Source: Candidatus Bathyarchaeota archaeon (GTDB lineage: Archaea > Thermoproteota > Bathyarchaeia > Bathyarchaeales > WAQA01). Taken from it: 5,139 nucleotides of DNA. Location of the stretch: assembly GCA_015520475.1 (NCBI GenBank), contig WAQA01000196.1, positions 1-5,139 of the forward strand, given 5' to 3'. The notes under the pieces are model-generated. The model was not told the origin of the DNA. It was given only the letters and a program-made list of their open reading frames with translations, and did no database searches. This document shows, piece after piece, positions 4,987 to 5,139 of this stretch. Made by a program: the position numbers and the translations under genes. Position 1 is the first letter of the stretch. Every line of letters starts with the position of its first letter.

Positions 4987-5139
4987 ATGGAGGAGGGTGA
5001 TACTCCGAACCTAACCGGGAACCTCCCAGGATTTGTTGGTAACCCTATGATCGTTGAGAGTTCGGTTGATGATAGGATGATGGGGTTCCTTCTCCTCAGA
5101 AGGAGCTTGAGGGTTATGGCTGAGATGGCTGATCCTATG
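4987..5139 (+). CDS. Unidentified protein, N-terminal part, cut by the right edge
   Basis: An open frame runs from ATG 4987 to the end of the window, 51 codons without a stop, so the gene is incomplete. It begins MEEGDTPNLTGNLPGF, then has GNPMIVESSVDDRMM (about 18-32) and a Leu/Arg segment FLLLRRSLRVMAEM (about 34-47). I do not recognise the family. It is unusually rich in methionine (7 in 51). Coding is supported by GGGAGG six bases upstream and by third positions dominated by G and T, as in the nearby UPF0147 and early SMC codons. The frame is open back to 4915 and offers ATG 4936, which would add a short hydrophobic start (MLRIYVSMLILLLG), but no ribosome site precedes that one. Confidence 0.55.
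   Translation, partial: MEEGDTPNLTGNLPGFVGNPMIVESSVDDRMMGFLLLRRSLRVMAEMADPM

Overview
The window looks archaeal, most likely from a thermophilic member of the Thermoproteota (Crenarchaeota) or a close relative. The reasons are a UPF0147 gene (an archaeal family), a VapB-type ribbon-helix-helix antitoxin, A/T-rich TATA-like boxes, frequent AGG/AGA arginine codons, GGAGG-type ribosome sites, and TTG starts next to such sites. The lineage cannot be fixed more closely from the sequence alone.

Layout from left to right. Positions 1-238 (minus strand) hold a VapB-like antitoxin and the first codons of the gene after it, presumably VapC, which starts in an ATGA overlap and runs off the left edge. 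Positions 251-684 are a gap holding the promoters of the leftward toxin-antitoxin pair and the rightward operon, plus one doubtful 58-codon frame. Positions 685-4072 (plus strand) are a tight three-gene operon. It encodes a short 670-residue SMC ATPase with Smc5/6-type head motifs, a 270-residue ScpA-like kleisin, and a 194-residue protein that reads as a tandem winged-helix 'KITE' subunit with an Nse1/Nse3-like C-terminus. Positions 4073-4294 are a convergent gap. Positions 4295-4573 (minus strand) are the UPF0147 gene. Positions 4574-4986 are a divergent gap rich in small hairpins and palindromes. From 4987 an unidentified plus-strand gene runs off the right edge.

The main interest is the operon. 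An SMC ATPase, a kleisin and a KITE protein are the three parts of a complete SMC ring complex, and here they are encoded with gaps or overlaps of 2 to 25 bases, so they are probably translated together. The SMC is about half the usual length. It has neither room for a normal hinge nor a Rad50 zinc hook, and its head motifs resemble eukaryotic Smc5/Smc6 more than the usual prokaryotic Smc. The likely role is chromosome organisation or DNA repair. It may be related to crenarchaeal coalescin (ClsN), but that needs an alignment. All functional calls were made by reading the sequence; no database search was run.
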